This document shows, piece after piece, positions 61,905 to 64,000 of a stretch of 64,000 bases of DNA; positions within the stretch are counted from its first letter, which is position 1, and the number at the start of each line of letters is the position of its first letter. The position numbers were made by a program, and so were the translations under genes. Below the pieces are notes generated by a model. The model worked only from the letters and a program-made list of their open reading frames with translations. It did no database searches and was not told where the DNA came from. The stretch is from Craspedostauros australis (taxonomy: Eukaryota; Bacillariophyta; Bacillariophyceae; Mastogloiales; Achnanthaceae). The stretch spans positions 186,001 through 250,000 of the forward strand of contig JAMXDE010000043.1 in NCBI GenBank assembly GCA_026770025.1, read 5' to 3'.

Positions 61905-63677
61905 ATGAAGCTTGTTCCATCGTCCCACGCGCGCCTGCGTCTGAGATCATCAGCTGTCGGTGGATGCACGAAGTTCCGCGCAATCGCGGTCCTGGTGCTG
62001 CTGCTCGTGGCATCGCAGCATCACCTGCTGAGCATTCGCGATGCGGAGCCGCAAGGCGAGATCAGCGTCTCGCTGCGGCAGCTGAGGCCCGCGGCCAGCT
62101 CGGATCCTGTGCAGCAGCTGCAGCTCAAGCACAGCGCCACCACCATCATCACCCGCCCGCTGGCCGCATCACAAGGCACCGGCGGACAGGCGCAGTGCAT
62201 ATGCGAGTTGATATCGGTCGATTGCTTGCATTCCTTGGAGTGCATGGAGTCGGCCAGCAGACGGCATCTGCACAATGGCAACGATGTGACGCAAGATGAT
62301 GCGATCGGAATGTCCGAGTTGTCCTTCGTTCTCACGAAAGAGCAGCGATACCGCATCGCCATGGGCGTCGCCACGCGCATGGCGATCAAACGATCCGCCA
62401 CGGTCGATGCGTCTGTGTCGAGTGGACGGACCAACCATGTGATGCCGCCTGGCAAGTCCACGCAGTACCTGGCCATCCGGTCATGGCAGAGATGGTCGCA
62501 GCAACAGTCTGTAAGGGCGCGGTACGATCTGGCCGACTCCTACATCGATCACACGAAGCACGAGGGCTGCGTTCCCGATACGAATGCAACGACGGCGTCG
62601 AATGGCGTCGGTGTGAAGGGTGGCATTCGAAAAGGCAAGAGTTGCTTCTTTCATGATTGGAACGAGCCGGAAGAATTTGAGACCATGGAAGAGCTGTCGT
62701 GGGGAGAGCCCTTGTCCAAACGAACGGCCGCCGCCGCTGCTGCTGATGGTGCTGGTGGCGGTACAAACACTGGTGTGACGCAAGAGCAATCCACAAATCG
62801 CCGTCGAGGCACGATCACCGATGCGGAACGACAAAAGATGATCGAGCTGGCAAATTCGGACATCCAGGGTTACCTGCTAGCCGCGCAGGGACGCAGAATG
62901 TGGACGGACACTATCCACGCCCTGCACAATGCATCAGCATCTTCTGAGTCGCCGCTGTCCGGTTCACGAACGATTTCGCCGTTGGCCGATTTGCTGGCAT
63001 TCTGTCATATCCTCCTCATTCGTTTCAACCGGCGGCCTATGGTCCATTCCTATTACGACGACCATGTCAAGACCATCCCTGCGAAGCAATCTGCGCAGCG
63101 CAGGAAGCCGTTTCCCGTGAGCTTGCACATGCGCCGCGCAGATTCGTGCGATCACAAAGCCCGTCACAAGTACCAACCAAAGGCGTCGCCGTTGGATTCC
63201 ATCCCGCAGGTCTCCGGCCAGCGCATGTGCTACGCCACGCAGGTCTACCTGCAAGCTCTAGAAGTCATCGAACGCAAAGTCCAGCGACCGCTGGAAGTCT
63301 ACGTCTCCACCGACTACGCCGGCACCGTCCTCACAGAGATCGAGGAGGAATTCCCGCAAATCTTTCACCGCACGACCTGGAAGGTCATCGAGGTGTCGCG
63401 CGAGACCTTCCAGTACAAGGGCTACGTCGAAGACGCCTTCCATCAGCATGCCCAGTTGGGACAGTCAGCCTACGCCGATCTGTGGCATCTCAGCCACGGC
63501 CAGGCCTTCGTGGGGCATTTGGGATCGCGATTTGGGAAGATCTCCTACTACCTCGCCACAGCGCGGTACAACACCTTCATTCCGTTCCAATCCGTGGACG
63601 GGCATAGCGTTTGCTGCGAGATTGATGAATCGTGTGCCAAGGTGGCACCGTACATTACCTCCGTGGAGAATTGGTGA
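61905..63677 (+). CDS. Fucosyltransferase-like type II membrane protein (GT23/O-FucT superfamily)
   Basis: The predicted protein has 590 residues. Anchor about 24-44 (FRAIAVLVLLLVASQHHLL). The first half is weakly conserved, with an Ala/Gly run near 285-297. The second half shows the GDP-fucose-type pattern: VSLHMRRADSC (about 404; compare HVRRTDK in FUT8), VYVSTDYAGTV (about 465), ADLWHLSHGQAFVGHLGSRF (about 525-545) followed by GKISYYLA, and an SVDGHSVCCEID end. The Arg in the HxRR motif is the one that contacts GDP-fucose in this superfamily. Transfer of fucose to a glycan in the Golgi is the likely role. The reading frame ends ENW with TGGTGAGTG at the stop; GTGAGT is a good splice donor, so a further exon may exist beyond it. 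Confidence 0.72.
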   Translation: MKLVPSSHARLRLRSSAVGGCTKFRAIAVLVLLLVASQHHLLSIRDAEPQGEISVSLRQLRPAASSDPVQQLQLKHSATTIITRPLAASQGTGGQAQCICELISVDCLHSLECMESASRRHLHNGNDVTQDDAIGMSELSFVLTKEQRYRIAMGVATRMAIKRSATVDASVSSGRTNHVMPPGKSTQYLAIRSWQRWSQQQSVRARYDLADSYIDHTKHEGCVPDTNATTASNGVGVKGGIRKGKSCFFHDWNEPEEFETMEELSWGEPLSKRTAAAAAADGAGGGTNTGVTQEQSTNRRRGTITDAERQKMIELANSDIQGYLLAAQGRRMWTDTIHALHNASASSESPLSGSRTISPLADLLAFCHILLIRFNRRPMVHSYYDDHVKTIPAKQSAQRRKPFPVSLHMRRADSCDHKARHKYQPKASPLDSIPQVSGQRMCYATQVYLQALEVIERKVQRPLEVYVSTDYAGTVLTEIEEEFPQIFHRTTWKVIEVSRETFQYKGYVEDAFHQHAQLGQSAYADLWHLSHGQAFVGHLGSRFGKISYYLATARYNTFIPFQSVDGHSVCCEIDESCAKVAPYITSVENW

Positions 63678-64000
63678 GTGCAAACCGGATTTGGGTTGTG
63701 TTTGGATTGTTTCGGACTGGATTGGATTGGTCTGGATTGATGAGATGACTATCGACACATACTTGGAATGTGATAGTGGCGAATGACATCAAGGACAAAC
63801 AATCGACGCAACACTTGGCTCTTTATCCTTCTCACTCTGGTTCGTATTTCTGCTCGCCTCCTCTTCTCTAACAATACACTCGTACTTTATTCTCCTTGAA
63901 CTCCACGGCCGCCTTGTATCGTATCGCACTGCGCAGCTTTTCATTTGCACATGAGTCTCTCGTTCAACGACACAAGGACTACTGGCGTAGCGGCTCCGCG
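63678..64000. other. Right window edge, unassigned
   Basis: The 323 bp may be 3' flank or, if the GTGAGT at the end of the fucosyltransferase-like frame is a real donor, the start of an intron. Nothing else is recognisable. Confidence 0.4.

Noticed and set aside
1-64000. CRISPR arrays, bacterial operons, rRNA genes
   Set aside because: No regularly spaced direct repeats with unique spacers, no Shine-Dalgarno-led gene runs and no rRNA-like sequence were seen; the gene structure is eukaryotic.

Overview
The window looks like nuclear DNA of a photosynthetic stramenopile, most likely a diatom; no marker gene settles this. Four things point there. Most genes are intron-poor. Two different Ty1/Copia elements are present. 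There is a heat-shock-factor gene and a COG3899-type ATPase gene. An aminotransferase carries a signal peptide with a Phe just after the predicted cleavage site, the ASAFAP-like plastid signal of algae with red complex plastids. Splice junctions read directly from the sequence are ordinary GT..AG.

Layout. 1-3302: right part of a Copia element (Copia-A) cut by the window edge. 4348-8511 (-): large AAA/STAND-like ATPase with a TPR-like tail. 8.6-16.6 kb: gene-poor, holding one clear gene (11444-12136, -) for a secreted Lys/Thr-repeat protein, and a perfect 32-bp inverted repeat pair 2.3 kb apart. 16.6-29.8 kb: SAM methyltransferase, SGNH hydrolase, acidic four-TM protein, sulfatase, a 1130-residue acidic unknown protein and the plastid-type kynurenine-like aminotransferase. 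30.7-49.7 kb: five GT61/DUF563-like glycosyltransferase genes in tandem, all on the + strand. The third is split by a very young Copia element (Copia-B, 37958-44246) whose 5' LTR itself carries a 977-bp DNA transposon. 50.2-63.7 kb: Tex/SRBD1-like RNA-binding protein, a GT77-type nucleotide-diphospho-sugar transferase with one intron, an HSF-type regulator with one intron and a fucosyltransferase-like protein.

Taken together the right two thirds is rich in Golgi or extracellular glycan genes: five GT61-like, one GT77-like, one fucosyltransferase-like, one sulfatase and one SGNH esterase-like. No shared pathway is proven, but building or remodelling a sulfated or acylated cell-wall or exported polysaccharide is a reasonable hypothesis. 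The most unusual observations are the nested insertion (DNA transposon in LTR in glycosyltransferase gene), a 14-bp match between the Copia-B LTR and the sequence just after it that suggests self-priming, the secreted KGKTT-repeat protein with RFLR and RRL motifs, and the 32-bp inverted repeats.
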